Shown here: one piece after another, positions 24,350 through 35,700 of the stretch | Layout of the letters: each line of letters begins with the position of its first letter | Position numbering within the stretch: position 1 is the first letter of the stretch | Origin: Siderastrea radians | Taxonomy: Eukaryota; Cnidaria; Anthozoa; Scleractinia; Rhizangiidae | Direction of reading: 5' to 3' | Length of the DNA stretch: 64,000 nt | Assembly (NCBI GenBank): GCA_964017195.1 | Contig: OZ024887.1 | Span: forward strand, 65,541,246-65,605,245 | The notes under the pieces: generated by a model | Database searches by the model: none | The model's input: the letters and a program-made list of their open reading frames with translations, nothing else | What the model was told of the DNA's origin: nothing | Made by a program: the position numbers and the translations under genes

Positions 24350-26239
24350 ATTATGCAGGGGCATTAACTTAAAATGGATGATTTCTTAACTAAGTTAATT
24401 GAAATAGCAGGTTTAAATTAAGTGGTTATACAAATTCAGTAGTTTTCTTACCACGTCACGTGCCCTGGGGTACAAATGTCTTATAACATAACAAAATACA
24501 ATATATATTTCCAAGATCAGCGGACATATGACAGTTGTTCCAACAATGAGGTTATAGTAACTCAATGGCGAACTATGTAGGGCTAATTTTTTCCAAAAAA
24601 ATTCAGTTTTGTTATTTTATGTATAGTTTGGAAGCGAGTAAGCAAAAAATGCCACCTGCCTGAGAGCTAGTTATTCTGTATTTTTTCCTATAAAATGAAG
24701 AGTTCTTCTAAAGAAGTGTTAACAAAAAAACAACAGGAAATAATAACTGCCACACTCAGAATCTGCACATCGGTTATGGTATGAAGAAACAATCCAAGAC
24801 CCTTCTTTCTTTCTTGGCATTTCTATACAAATAAATGCACGTATTTATGTGAGTGAGTAAATTAAGTCACAAGCATGGAAGTATGCACGCACGGTCAGTT
24901 AGAGGCATTTTATTCGCGAGGTATATGTTTTTAACAAAAAAGAGTCTTTCCAAACTTTTGATTGGGGTTTATCGAACGTCTGAGGAAAAATGTGAAAAAA
25001 AGTTAGAAATTTCACTCAGGGATGGTCACGTGACCTTATCCGGTTGTATTTAGAGGAGAATTTGCATGCATTATTTGACAAGGCTTCTGCCCCGCATATT
25101 CTACTGTGCCAAGTTAGAGATAAAAATCTTAATGCTTAGGTTGTAAATAACTAACCTAACTGACTAAAATCCTGAAAGAGAAAAAAAGATTTTTTTTCTT
25201 TTTTTCATAAATACTGTCAAAAATGCATCTTACAAACATGAAAGAGAAAAAAGGATGGTAAATTTTAAGAAAGGTTATGAAATAACAAAGATGTTGTATT
25301 CAGCATGTCACGAACGTAGGAAAATGTAAAAACTCTCGGTCCTCGAGGGGAATGTAACACATCAGTTCTACTGAGAACTAATTTGTAATTCTATAGATCT
25401 TTGTTGGAGACTTACCTCGTACCTGAGTGGACCACACTTTTAGATGGTGGCTTACTACCACTCGCGGTGAGTTGGCTCAGGTTTACTGGATTCATTGCCG
25501 GCATTAATTGTGACACGCGTCCGCTTAATGCTTCTAGGCTTACCAATGTTAAAACCGTTTTGTGTTATGATCGGAATAAAGAAATACTTACTTTTTTTCT
25601 GACAGTCATTTTAACGTTATTTTATTGAACGTGAGTTTTTCACACCCCGAGTATAATTAATTGCAATTGTACGAAGTTCGTTCACAAGTTAATTAAAAAG
25701 CGCCCGCAACCTGCTAAGTTTTAATTACCAAAGTTCGGCTCAGAGTCCGTGACAATGTACCTGCAGGGTCAGTTTACCTGCATTATTTACTTGGATGGAA
25801 GAGAGCAGCAATCAGTTGGCGGGCTACATTTAAATTGTTTACTCACTGCAACTATAAAATAACTTTGCAGAGCTGACGACATAAGTTGCATAAGTAACCA
25901 GCCCAGAAAACCATTCAGTTTAAGTTGCGTTTATTCCTATAAGAAACATTTTTGTTCTTTTAGTTATGTTTCTTCTTGCACTTAAACTTATGTCATTGCT
26001 ATCTTTCAATCTCACTTGCTTATGCGTATACTTGTGCTTGCAATTGTGGATAAGTGTACGCTTATGTCGTTAATAAAAGCCAATTAAGAAAACCGGAACA
26101 CCTGTAGATCGCATTGGAATAGTCTACCCGGGGAGCCCACAATGATGGACGCTAAACTAGAGCATTCATTAACCGTTTTCATCTCTTATTGTTGAAAAAT
26201 GAAACCATATCACTATCGTTTACTTGCCAAACAATCCGA
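24350..26239. other. Intergenic region between FReD genes 3 and 4
   Basis: AT-rich, with no exon or repeat that I recognise. Counterpart of the 8422-13925 region between genes 1 and 2, but without the segmental repeat and Penelope element found there. Confidence 0.3.
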
Positions 26240-26245
26240 GGGGAC

Positions 26246-26283
26246 TCGCTCTGAGGAAAGGCTAATGCTCGAAACGTCAGCTT
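26246..26283 (+). ncRNA. Hammerhead ribozyme motif (type I-like)
   Basis: The order is GCT, CTGAGGA (26251-26257), a hairpin AAGGC-TAAT-GCTC, GAAACGTC (26271-26278), then AGC. CUGANGA, the GAAA box and the short ACGU stem III with GUC at the cleavage site are all present. Stem I is short (GCT/AGC) and stem II has one mismatch. Such motifs belong to Penelope-like elements and retrozymes. The flank to 26340 is shared with 20605-20700. Confidence 0.65.
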
Positions 26284-27107
26284 TTTTTAATTTCGTTACG
26301 GTGGCCAATTTACTTTATGAACTCAGTTGATAAATCCAAATCGGGGTGAAAGACTGACTTATCGGGCAAATTGATGGATAAGTACAAATATTTGAACGCA
26401 CTGCGGTGTTTTCAAACAGCGCGAAATTGAAATATGCACATACTATACTGAATACCGTCGTTCCGAAAATTCCTTTTAGTCGTATATCGTTTGTGGTTTC
26501 AGTACATTTTGTACCCCACAACGTTTCTTCAATTAGATTTTTTGTGCTAATAGTTCAAAATTCGAATTCTTTTTCTTAATAAAGGCCCTTTGTTCCTAAG
26601 ACAGCGTTATTATTATGTTTTTTATTTGGTCAAATAGTACAGTAATCAAATAAGCTCTCCTTCTTCCATTTGAACATCCGGGCTCCTATTTGGCCGACTT
26701 TTTTTCCTCCCATTTCCTTCTTTTTCCTCCCTGCCATTTTAAACGATTTTTTAAGCAGTTTGCATGTGCCTATTCTTAACCCTTCAAGCACTTGATATCT
26801 TATTTATCATTTTATTTAGTAAAATGGCGCGGCATTGACCAAATGGTTGCAAGACTGAACTGATTGGTCAAGGTGCAATGTAAACACTAAATCGATGTTC
26901 TCGAGTAGGCACTATTCACCTCCATTAACGGAACTTAATGCAGGAACAAATTCGATTGTCTTGTCAACGAGATGCTTTACATCAAGCAATTAACACCGAG
27001 TTTGAACGTGCAAACGGATTCTATCCGTGCCAAAGTATTTGTGTAGCCACCTCCGCTATGTAAATTTGAGTTATAACTCTTGAACTCGCATTTAGTTAAT
27101 TCTCATT

Positions 27108-27146
27108 TGACCCTTGAAAATGGCGTCATGAAGTCGCCGAAACGTC
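27108..27146 (+). ncRNA. Degenerate hammerhead-like motif
   Basis: CCC, TTGAAAA, a GGCG..CGCC hairpin, GAAACGTC, GGG. Stem I (CCC/GGG), stem II and the 3' core are intact, but the CUGANGA box has C3 and G8 changed, so cleavage is unlikely. It lies about 300 bases upstream of FReD gene 4. Confidence 0.45.
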
Positions 27147-28383
27147 GGGAAATTATATCGTTCGTTTTTACTTGTCTATTAATTGATTCTATCAGCAATA
27201 ATGATTATCGTCCAAAACATTTGTGCAACGCCAAAAAAGACCTTTTTAAATACGATTGGTGCAGATCTTGATTAACTACAAACAATTTGCAAAACAGAAA
27301 GAGGTCAAATTCTTGAATTTAAAAAAAGAATATATATAATATTAATATTTTAGACGTACATTAATGTTTTATAGGGGGTTGAAACTGTTTAGCACCTTTA
27401 GAAACAATTTATTGCCTTTGCCGTTTCACTGTTATCGACTGGAAATATGAATCTTTTCTTGTTGTTGTTTTCTTTTCCAGCTGTTTTTGCCGTAAATCGT
27501 ATAAAAGACCTTGACTTCAAAGCCATCAATTTTGCTAAAAAGATAAATGGAAAAAGGCTCAATGGAAGTGTATTCGAAGAGATTTCAGTAGATTCTGAGA
27601 TCTCTTGTCAAATAGCGTGTGTTAAAGATATGTGTTGTTTATCTTACAACTTTGGAGCCACAAAGGACGAAGGCAAATTCATCTGTCAGCACAGCGATTC
27701 TGATCGATTCACAAGTCGTGAAAACTTCATAGAAGATAGTGAGGTGTTATACAGAGGAATACAGGTAACCTTGTTTGAGAAATCTGAAATAACATGAATT
27801 ACAGTACGCTGCACCTGTATTAAGCGGCCCTTTATCAGGCGGCCACCAGGAAAACTCCCTGTTTATAATTATTTACTGTAAGTTGCTCTATTAAGCCTAC
27901 GCGGTCACTTTTTAGGAACTGTCTCCCAGCTGCAACGAGTTATGTTTATTGCTTTAACCTCATGTCACTTACGAAACGGTCACTTTGTAGGAAGAAACTA
28001 TACGCTTATCAAGTTTATGAATTTTGTTTTATAAATCGCAAAAGGAAATATAAAACGCTATGAGGACAAAACTTCTTGCATCGGTATCTTCTTTAACGTC
28101 AAATTTTGATTTCGTTGGGTCCCTTTTATACCAATGAAACCTGAATTTAAGCGCTTAGTCAGCGATTTCACAAGGGTAACCGATTAACACGCTCAATGGA
28201 ACGCTTATCGAGACTTCTGACCTTCGTAGATAAACTCACATTCCCTTCTCGATACCTTATAAATCAGATCACTAACTCGAATGAGCATGTTTTCGTTCTC
28301 TTGGGAGTTCGAGTTAGCGGTGTGATACAAGCAACTAGAGTTATGACCATTAACGTTGTCATTAGACAACGAACAGTCTCTCT

Positions 28384-28522
28384 TTCCGCTCAGAGATAGT
28401 CGAGGAAAACAAACAAGCGAGTGAGCGCGAAATCGCCTGCCGCGTCATTATACGTGACGCACGTGTCGAGCCGCTAGTGTAGTTGTTCGTTTTCCTCGAC
28501 TATCCCTGAGCGGAAAGGCAGA
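28384..28522. mobile_element. Palindromic MITE, copy 1
   Basis: Ends CGCTCAGAGATAGTCGAGG and CCTCGACTATCCCTGAGCG are near-perfect inverted repeats around a GC-rich core with CGTGTCGAGCCGCTAGTGTAG. A related copy is at about 55660-55785. Lies in intron 1 of FReD gene 4. Confidence 0.6.
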
Positions 28523-28741
28523 CTGCTCGTAGTCTACGTTGCCATGGACTCAGAATGGACAGCAATATTTTTTAAATATTACCAACCATAAGGATGATAG
28601 CTCCGACTTTGAAGACTTTGGAGAGATAAGCACAGTTCCGTTTTTTTTTTTCTTTGGCTGAAAATAGAGCGTCTGCGAATCTGACAGCTCGCCTTGTGGT
28701 GAAAAAGGAATCTGCATCCCTGAATACTACCGTGACAGCTT

Positions 28742-28923
28742 ATAATAATAATAATAATAATAATAAATAAACATATTTATGCAGGATAACCATTTCAGTT
28801 ATAAAAACTGCTATCAACATGGGTCCTGCGTTAAAAAATAAATAAATGAATAGTTAATAAAATAAAATATTAAAAACAGTTAAAAAGCTATATAAGAAAT
28901 CTAAGAAAAGACATAAAAAGCTT
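28742..28923. mobile_element. 182-bp insertion in EGF exon of FReD gene 4
   Basis: Begins with (ATA)n and is A-rich throughout (ends ATAAAAAGCTT). The 5-bp sequence AGCTT occurs at 28737-28741 and again at 28919-28923, and fits a target duplication. Removing 182 bases restores an open 115-base EGF exon. The type of element is not clear. The triplet run and A-rich body suggest a short retroposed tail or SINE-like piece. Confidence 0.7.
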
Positions 28924-29689
28924 CAGGTGCAATTGCTCAAGTGGTTACATAAGAGACCCCTGCGGTAAGCTATTGTAGCAAGTAAAGCTACGTAATGTAT
29001 TATTCAATCACAAATGCAAAGACTGAGTACAGAATGCTATTTGCCTTTTTGCAGTTCCAAAGGTTTGGAACATCCGTTTGCTACTTTCGGACGTTTGGGA
29101 TAATCTTGATATAAAAAGCATTAATAGACATTTCCTTAAACTTCTCACAGTCTTACAGCTTAACTGAGCTAAGTAATTGCTTGTTTGAGTGTAGTTCTGG
29201 AGAAAATGCTGAATTTTTCGTGATCTTTTCAAAACCTCAGCTAGATATTAATTTACTATATTTTTGCAGAGCCAATAAAAAGCTGTTCTCATCTCCTTCA
29301 AAATGGTATCAATTTGAGTGGCGCGTACACCATCAATCCAGATGGCGGCGCACCAATGCAAGTGTTGTGTGACATGACCACGGACGGTGGAGGCTGGACC
29401 GTTTTTCAAAGACGTTTGGATGGTTCTGTCGATTTTTACCTTGGATGGGCGTCCTACAAAAACAGGTTTGGAATTCAGAGCGGCGAATTCTTGGAAACGA
29501 CGATCTTCACCGTTTGACAGTCGCTGATGACATCATGCTAAGAGTTGACCTAGAAGACTTTGATGGCGTCATCAGGTACGCTGAGTACTCGACTTTTAAG
29601 GTGGCAGACGAGGGTGATAAATACCGGCTTTCGATTGGAGGATACAGTGGCACGGCCAGAGACTCAATGGCTGGTGGGCGAACAACAAA

Positions 29690-30404
29690 GTAAGACAACT
29701 TCTTTTATCAGAATATTGTGTTTCCTCGAAAAAAAACCGGGAAGACGTTCTTTTTATCTGCCCCAAAAGTGAGTGTTGATGTCAGGATTTTTTACAGTTT
29801 TGGGGGGTGGGGACAGTCATCTTGAGAGTTACCTTAATCGGAGAGATTGATTATTCGACAAGCAAATACGGTACGTACTAAGGTAATTCATCGTCATTCG
29901 AGTAATTTCTTAAAAATTTCTAAAATATGATAGCCCCCTAAAGTAACCTAGTAATTCCCATGCAAAGATAATGACCCCACCCCCACCCCTCCTCCAACCT
30001 CGAATGTAACGGCCTCCGGAAAGAAATAGATAATGTGTTGAAAGTAATGGTCCAACCGAAAAAATGCTAAAAGAAGTCTGCAACAAAGCTACTCGCCGGG
30101 GTGTAGCACAGCAGTTATGAACCTAGCCTTTTTGTTGAGTACTTTACTTTTTTAAAAATCAACACAAGGTCTTTGGAGGATTAACTTGAAGCAACAACTT
30201 CGCGGTCAGATTTGCCATGTTAAATGAGTTTTCTGACTTCAATAACTCACGTATAGCTGTCCAAATAAAATATCTAACCGAAAGTAGCTACTGCCCGAAA
30301 GTTGTGACCCCTCAATCCTGCTCATAGCAACCTTTAGTAAGAGTAGAGTCCGCGAGTACGAGATTGAGTACGCCCGACCTAGGCATTTCAACTTCCTTTT
30401 TTTC
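29690..30404. other. Intron 3 of FReD gene 4, unique part
   Basis: No exon or recognised repeat in this part of the intron. Confidence 0.3.
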
Positions 30405-30815
30405 GTACTTTAACTTTCTTTTTTCTTGGAGGGGAGGGGAGGGTGGGAAATTATTGTCTGCCCGCATATTTTTACTAAACGCTTTGTAGATACTAATTGC
30501 ACGATACCTCTTTGCTTCCTTATGCTGTGCACGATTTTTATTTCTTCCGCAAAAGCTTTTTTTTGTATTTGCCCCTCCTCCCCTCCCCTCCTCCAGCCCC
30601 TTGTTGTGTACTGGGGTTCGGTGTACTACTATAGAGTACGCACTGAAGACCGACAAGTGCTTTACACAACTGCTTTATTGGACTGAATCATTCAAAGCTA
30701 TTTACAATGAAATATTGTGGTATAATCACATGATTGCGGTTAAGGTATTCCATCCAATGATAATCGCTTATCTAATGACTAAGGAATTCATCCTAAAATA
30801 GTACTGAACACTACA
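30405..30815. repeat. Direct repeat copy 1: flank plus Gypsy LTR
   Basis: Bases 30405-30815 recur at 34434-34816. The right part, 30602-30815, is a 214-bp LTR (starts TGTTGTGTACTGGGG, ends GAACACTACA) read on the minus strand. On that strand a purine-rich tract (GTGTGGGGGAA) directly precedes it, as expected for a 3' LTR. CCCCT (30597-30601) abuts its outer edge. The left part, with a GGGGAGGGGAGGG tract, is not LTR but is duplicated too. Confidence 0.7.
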
Positions 30816-31080
30816 TTCCCCCACACTTATTCTAAAGATCAAATTTTGCTATATTATCAAGTGTCAAAACCTAAACGCTGTGGAGCTTTGCGTTCTCGAG
30901 TTGGATAGCGTGGCTGGGTTTGAGGTTGCGCTGGTGCAATCGCTTGTGCTGTCGCATCGCTGCTATTTTCGCTGCTTTGAGCTACGATCGGTTCTCGTGT
31001 AGCGGTTTCCGTGCGCGGATGTGTTGTTGGCTCGACGTCAACGTTGTCTTGATTGACCGCATGGCTTGGAGCGGTAACAC

Positions 31081-33120
31081 GGGCAGGTACAAAACTCGGA
31101 CCGGATCAACTCGGATCAACCCGGATCGACCCGGATCAACCCGGATCGACTTAAATTTGAACACAATAAAAGAAAAGGGATGCTTAATAAAAGAAAAAGG
31201 ATACTTTTATGCATTTATGGTTGACAGTCATGAAAATATAGCAGTCCTTGTTCTCCTGCGCTGTTTTGTCGAGCCGACATTTTGTTTTCCTAGTGCCAGG
31301 GCCTCGCGGATCGAGTCTCAGGTGTCCAGTCTCAAGTCGCGTTCTCGGGCACACGTGCTGTTGTCATCTGCGCAATATGGATGGAGACGAAGGTAAAATT
31401 CAGCCTGATCTTGGCCATCTTTCAATACATATCACATCTCTTTACGTATTATGTCTAGAAAAGGGTAGTTTCATTTGTCCTTTATGTATAACTTTGCTTA
31501 TTTTTGAACTTTATCAGGAGCCCATAACCCGACTTTATAGAGAAAACAAAGGTCGAAAAAAGACACAATGCTTGTGTCCACGGACGTTGCTAACCTATAT
31601 ACTAACATCCCACAGGAGGAAGGAATCACTATTGTCTGTAAAACATACGAAACATTCCACCTAAACAAACCTCCTATACCTACACTCCACCTCAGAGATA
31701 TGCTCAGGCTTATCTTAAAAGAAAACTCTTTCCATTTTAATGGAAAAAATTTTCTTCAAACACACTGTACCGCAATGGGCACAAAAATGGCAGTATCTTT
31801 TGCCAACATTTTCATGGCCGCGGTCGAAACAGAAATTATTGAGCGCAGTTCTAAAAAGCCGCTCATTTGGAAAAGATACATCGATGACGTCTTTTCTCTA
31901 TGGAACTTAAACAAAGAGGAAATAACCGCGTTCATAGAGCTAGCAAATAACTATCACCCGACCATAAAATTCACGGCTGAAATTTCAGATACAGAAATAA
32001 CTTTCCTGGATACAGGCGTATACAAGGGCGAAAGATTTAAGGAAGAATCTATTCTCAACGTTCGCACGTACTTCAAACCGACAGAAACTTTCCAATACAC
32101 GCACTTTACATCCTGCCACCCTCCAGGCGTGAGGAAAGGCTTTATCAAAGGCGAAGCATTGCGTCTTCTGAGAACCAATTCCTCAAAAGCTACTTTTAAA
32201 GAAAACATTACACAATTCAAGCGTAGATTACGCGACAGATGTTACCCAGATAACCTCGTAGACAAGACTCTCTCAAAAGTTAAATTTAGCGAAAGAATGT
32301 TGGCGCTACAGAATAAACAAAAAGCGGGCAAAAGAGTTTTACCGTTTGTAACAGAGTACCGCCCTTCTGTGCCTTATCTTAAAAACATTCTTATGAGCAA
32401 ATGGCATTTAATAGAAAATCAGCCATTGCTAAGAAATATCTTTAAAGACCCTCCCCTACTTTCATACAGAAAAGGGAGGTCATTGAAAGACGTACTCGTT
32501 AGAGCAAAGCTTTGAAGGTCAACGCTTTATCGATATTAACCAATAGGAGTCGTGTTTGGCCTTTCAAGTTTTTGTAATATCATGGCGATAAAGGCCTCTG
32601 CTAAAGATGATCTAAGATGGTCTAAGGGCCAAAATGATCTAAGGTTTCCCTTTTATTTTTATTTTTATTTTTTGAACCGCGAGGTTCAAACTCATACACT
32701 TGCTCAAATAAATATTTACCACTATGGCAATATGTTCAATTGGCAGTTTTGAAGTTCACTTGGCTTGAAGTTAAAGGACTGAATATCTCGTCTGGAGCAA
32801 CATCATCTGCCATAAAAATAAGCAATGCTATAATACGTTGGGGACCATTGTGCCCGAGAACGCGACTTGAGACTGGACACTAGTTTCGTAGTCCGCGAAG
32901 CCCTGGGACTACGAAAGTAAAATGGCGGCTCGTCGGCGGCTCGACAAAACGGCACAGGAGAGCCAGGACAGCTATATTTTCATGATAAATGCGTAATAGT
33001 ATCCCTTTTCTTTTATTGTATTACAATTTAAGTTGATCCGGGTCGATCCGGGTTGATCCGAGTTGATCCGACCCGGATCAAGCGATCCGAGTTGATCCGG
33101 TCCGAGTTTTGTACCTGCCT
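31081..33120. mobile_element. TIR element carrying a Penelope RT, inserted in Gypsy pol
   Basis: Ends GGCAGGTACAAAACTCGG and its complement, extended by GGATCAACCCGGATC-type repeats and longer inverted arms (about 31081-31360 and 32850-33120). The 10-bp sequence GCGGTAACAC flanks both ends (31071-31080 and 33121-33130). TIRs plus a 10-bp duplication fit a MULE-like DNA transposon (inference). The interior holds a Penelope-type RT instead of a transposase. Confidence 0.8.
31568..32515 (+). mobile_element. Penelope-like reverse transcriptase, 5' truncated
   Basis: A 315-aa open frame with RT palm motifs: motif A region STDVANLYTNIP, GTKMAVSFANIFMA, the catalytic YIDDVF, and FLDTGVY. It ends in KGRSLKDVLVRAKL, as Penelope RTs do before the nuclease linker. 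The N-terminal fingers are missing and no GIY-YIG nuclease follows. It is intact over the remaining length, unlike the copy at 11205. It lies within a TIR element. Confidence 0.85.
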
Positions 33121-33841
33121 GCGGTAACACTAAGATCTGCGGTGCGATCCATAAAATATGCATGTTTCTTGTGCATCTGGTCAACGTGACGTTTCCAAAG
33201 TTGGTCTTCAACGAGAACTTTATAAGAGACAGGACCTGTTTGTTCCGCAACAGTGCCCTCCAGCCGTCTGGGCTTTCCTCTAAAGTTTTGCACTAGAACT
33301 TGTTCTCCGATTGAGAACTCTCGTTCCTTGCTGACTTTGTCATGTCTGAATTTCTGCTCGACTTGCTTGTCAAACACTTTTCGACCGAGATCGGGCCGCA
33401 ATAAATCTAATCTCGTTCTCAATCTACGATTCAAAAATAACTCCGCGGGTGTTTGACCTGTCGTGCTATTTGGCGTTGTTCTATTACTAAACAGAAATCG
33501 AGCTAAACTTTGCTTAATCGAGTTGCTCCCCTCTGCCTTAAAAAATTGCTTAAATGTTTGAACAAAACGTTCCGCTTGGCCATTTGAACGAGGGTGATAT
33601 GGAGCAACAAGCGTGTGCTTGATACCATTTGCCTTTGCAAAATTGGAAAACTCTTGCGAAGTGAATTGGGGACCGTTATCATTTACTAGTTGCTGTGGAA
33701 TGCCGTACCGAGCGAATATTTCTCGAAGTTTCTCGATCGTTGCTTCACTCGTGATGCTGTGCATCAATTCTACTTCTAGCCACTTGGAATGACTATCGAC
33801 GACAATTAAGAACATTTTTCCCATGAACGGTCCTGCGAAAT

Positions 33842-34391
33842 CGATTTAGCGAGTCCTAAGTTTAGCGTGATGTCCAAAGTTTAAATGTACAAAGCACACG
33901 CGTGTATTTCCACATATACAGTTAACAGAATACATTAAAGGAAAATCTTTTGTTCCGAATTGTCATGTGGGTTTAGGAATAATACAGAATAAAACACGCA
34001 AAATATATCCTATAAAATGGCTAAATATGAACTGGCGGCCGTTTCTTGACCAAATAAATAATGCAATTAAGAGCGACTTTGAGTAAAAAGCGAGCATTCG
34101 GCGGCAGAATTGAAGTTGAAAAATCGATTTCTTTCCTATTTTGCACATAAATGGGTATTGGTAAGACTAGAAACCTGATGTCGTTCGTTTTCCCCAGAAG
34201 CGCTTTACTTTCGAATAAAACGAGGAAATCGATTCTCGGGTTCGAGAGGCCAAAATCACAGGAAATTAATGAAAAAGGCTTGTTCTATAGATAGAAAGTG
34301 CCTATCTTTTTCTCTGCGCTTTAGTTTACCAGCGCGATGCAAGTTTATAGTACTGATGATTTTCAAGATTAATTTCCTGTGATTTTGACGG
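33842..34391. repeat. Left arm of a 3.7-kb inverted repeat
   Basis: Begins ATTTAGCGAGTCCTAAGTTT and is almost identical to the reverse complement of 37032-37580. Both arms carry the same 61-codon open frame, an effect of the repeat and not a gene. It abuts the truncated Gypsy pol exactly. Confidence 0.8.
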
Positions 34392-34433
34392 TTTCGAGTT
34401 TCGACAACGCGTGGGCCGGCTGCAACGCAGGCT

Positions 34434-34816
34434 ACCTTTTTTCGTACTTTAACTTTCTTTTTTCTTGGAGGGGAGGGGAGGGTGGGAAATTATTGTCTGC
34501 CCGCATATTTTTACTAAACGCTTTGTAGATACTAATTGCACGATACCTCTTTGCTTCCTTATGCTGTGCACGATTTTTATTTCTTCCGCAAAAGCTTTTT
34601 TTTGTATTTGCCCCTCCTCCCTTCCCCTCCTCCAGCCCCTTGTTGTGTACTGGGGTTCGGTGTACTACTATAGAGTACGCACTGAAGACCGACAAGTGCT
34701 TTTTACAATGATATATATTGGTATAATCACATGATTGCGTTTAAGGTATTCCATCCAATGATAATCGCTTATCTAATGACTAAGGAATTCATCCTAAAAT
34801 AGTACTGAACACTACA
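34434..34816. repeat. Direct repeat copy 2: flank plus solo LTR
   Basis: Same flank and LTR as 30405-30815. Here the LTR (34641-34816) carries a ~38-bp internal deletion and is bracketed on both sides by CCCCT (34636-34640 and 34817-34821). That is the structure of a solo LTR with its target duplication. Confidence 0.7.
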
Positions 34817-35143
34817 CCCCTCCTCCCTCATAAAATAAAATAGCCCATCCCTTACCTGTTATTTGCAGATGTTATCTTTTCCACTTAGTTTCTTTGTCTA
34901 ATTCCCTCCAGCAACATGAAATTTACAACTATAGATAACGACAACGACATGTCAAATGGAAACTGCGCAAAGCAGTACAAAGGGGCGTGGTGGTATAACA
35001 ATTGCCTTAACTCCAATCTCAATGGTTTGTATCATGGTGGAGCACATGAATCATACGCTGATGGAGTCAACTGGGCCACGTTTAGAGGGCTTAAGTATTC
35101 ACTTAAACGCACCGAGATGAAAGTGAGACCCGTTGGTCAATAG

Positions 35144-35690
35144 ACCGTGGAAAACTTATGTCACATTTCTTTTCTTTTCACGTGAGATCTACTTTCGTTA
35201 TTTTTGGGTTTCGTTAAAAGGTTCGTGAAAGTTAAATCTGCAAAAAAAAAAAAAAAAGATTCCTCCACAGAAAAGAAATGTACAGGTTTACTCTTGCCTT
35301 TTGTCATAACATAACGATAAATTAACAGTGGTAAGCAATGTTATCGCACGAGTCTTAAACATGAAGTTTTTGTAAACTGGATAACCACTTTAGTTCTGTT
35401 ATTTTCCCTAACTTATCAAATGGCATGACGTTTTCACTCAGTAAAATTTTACCAGCCAATATTCACATTTTACCAGTTCGATTCACGAACTCCAGTCCCC
35501 GTAAAAAGCAGAGGGCATGGGGTTTTTAGACATCGGCTTTTCTGTCTGTTATAACAAAACTTATTGTTCAACTGCATTCAGTAGAGTACAAATAACACCC
35601 AAAACGAGTACAAATATCCCACGGTATTTGTACTCGAGAAGACCGGTTTGACAGGTTTTCTACAAATGCCACGTCAGGCATTAGGCTTAC
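35144..35690. other. Region 3' of FReD gene 4
   Basis: Non-coding, with a poly-A run at about 35241. A short hairpin with GAGTACAAATATCCCACGG occurs at about 35599-35640. No gene seen. Confidence 0.3.
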
Positions 35691-35700
35691 AAGGTGAACG

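Larger units (their letters stand above)
30857..33842 (-). mobile_element. Gypsy/Ty3-type pol, C-terminal part, interrupted
   Basis: The minus strand encodes an integrase core: DFAGPF at about 33830, then SHSKWLEVE, NDNGPQF and PYHPRSNGQAERFVQ, which carry the D,D,E catalytic pattern. A GKPRRLEGTV stretch and a proline-rich tail ending in a YPTRERKAPQRL motif follow. The frame is split at 33121 by a 2,040-bp insertion (31081-33120) and resumes at 31080 to a stop at 30857. Gag, protease, RT and RNase H are absent; the sequence ends abruptly at 33842 where another repeat begins. Inactive. Confidence 0.85.
27447..35143 (+). pseudogene. FReD gene 4, broken
   Basis: Four exons recognisable with the family borders: 27447-27764 (signal peptide MNLFLLLFSFPAVFA and PAN-like domain, intact), 28668-28964 (EGF-like), 29270-29689 (fibrinogen N-half) and 34912-35143 (fibrinogen C-half with [10 protein letters not shown], intact to its stop). 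Exon 2 is split by a 182-bp insertion; without it the exon would be exactly 115 bases, as in the paralogues. Exon 3 has lost 4 bases after the GEF residues near 29492, which shifts the frame to a stop at 29517. The last intron is 5.2 kb and filled with nested retroelements. Splicing around the damage is conceivable but would not repair the exon 3 shift. Confidence 0.85.

Noticed and set aside
33963..34148. 61-codon open frame, identical to one at 37276-37461
   Set aside because: The identity comes from the inverted-repeat arms. No domain, and arms of this kind are non-coding elsewhere.
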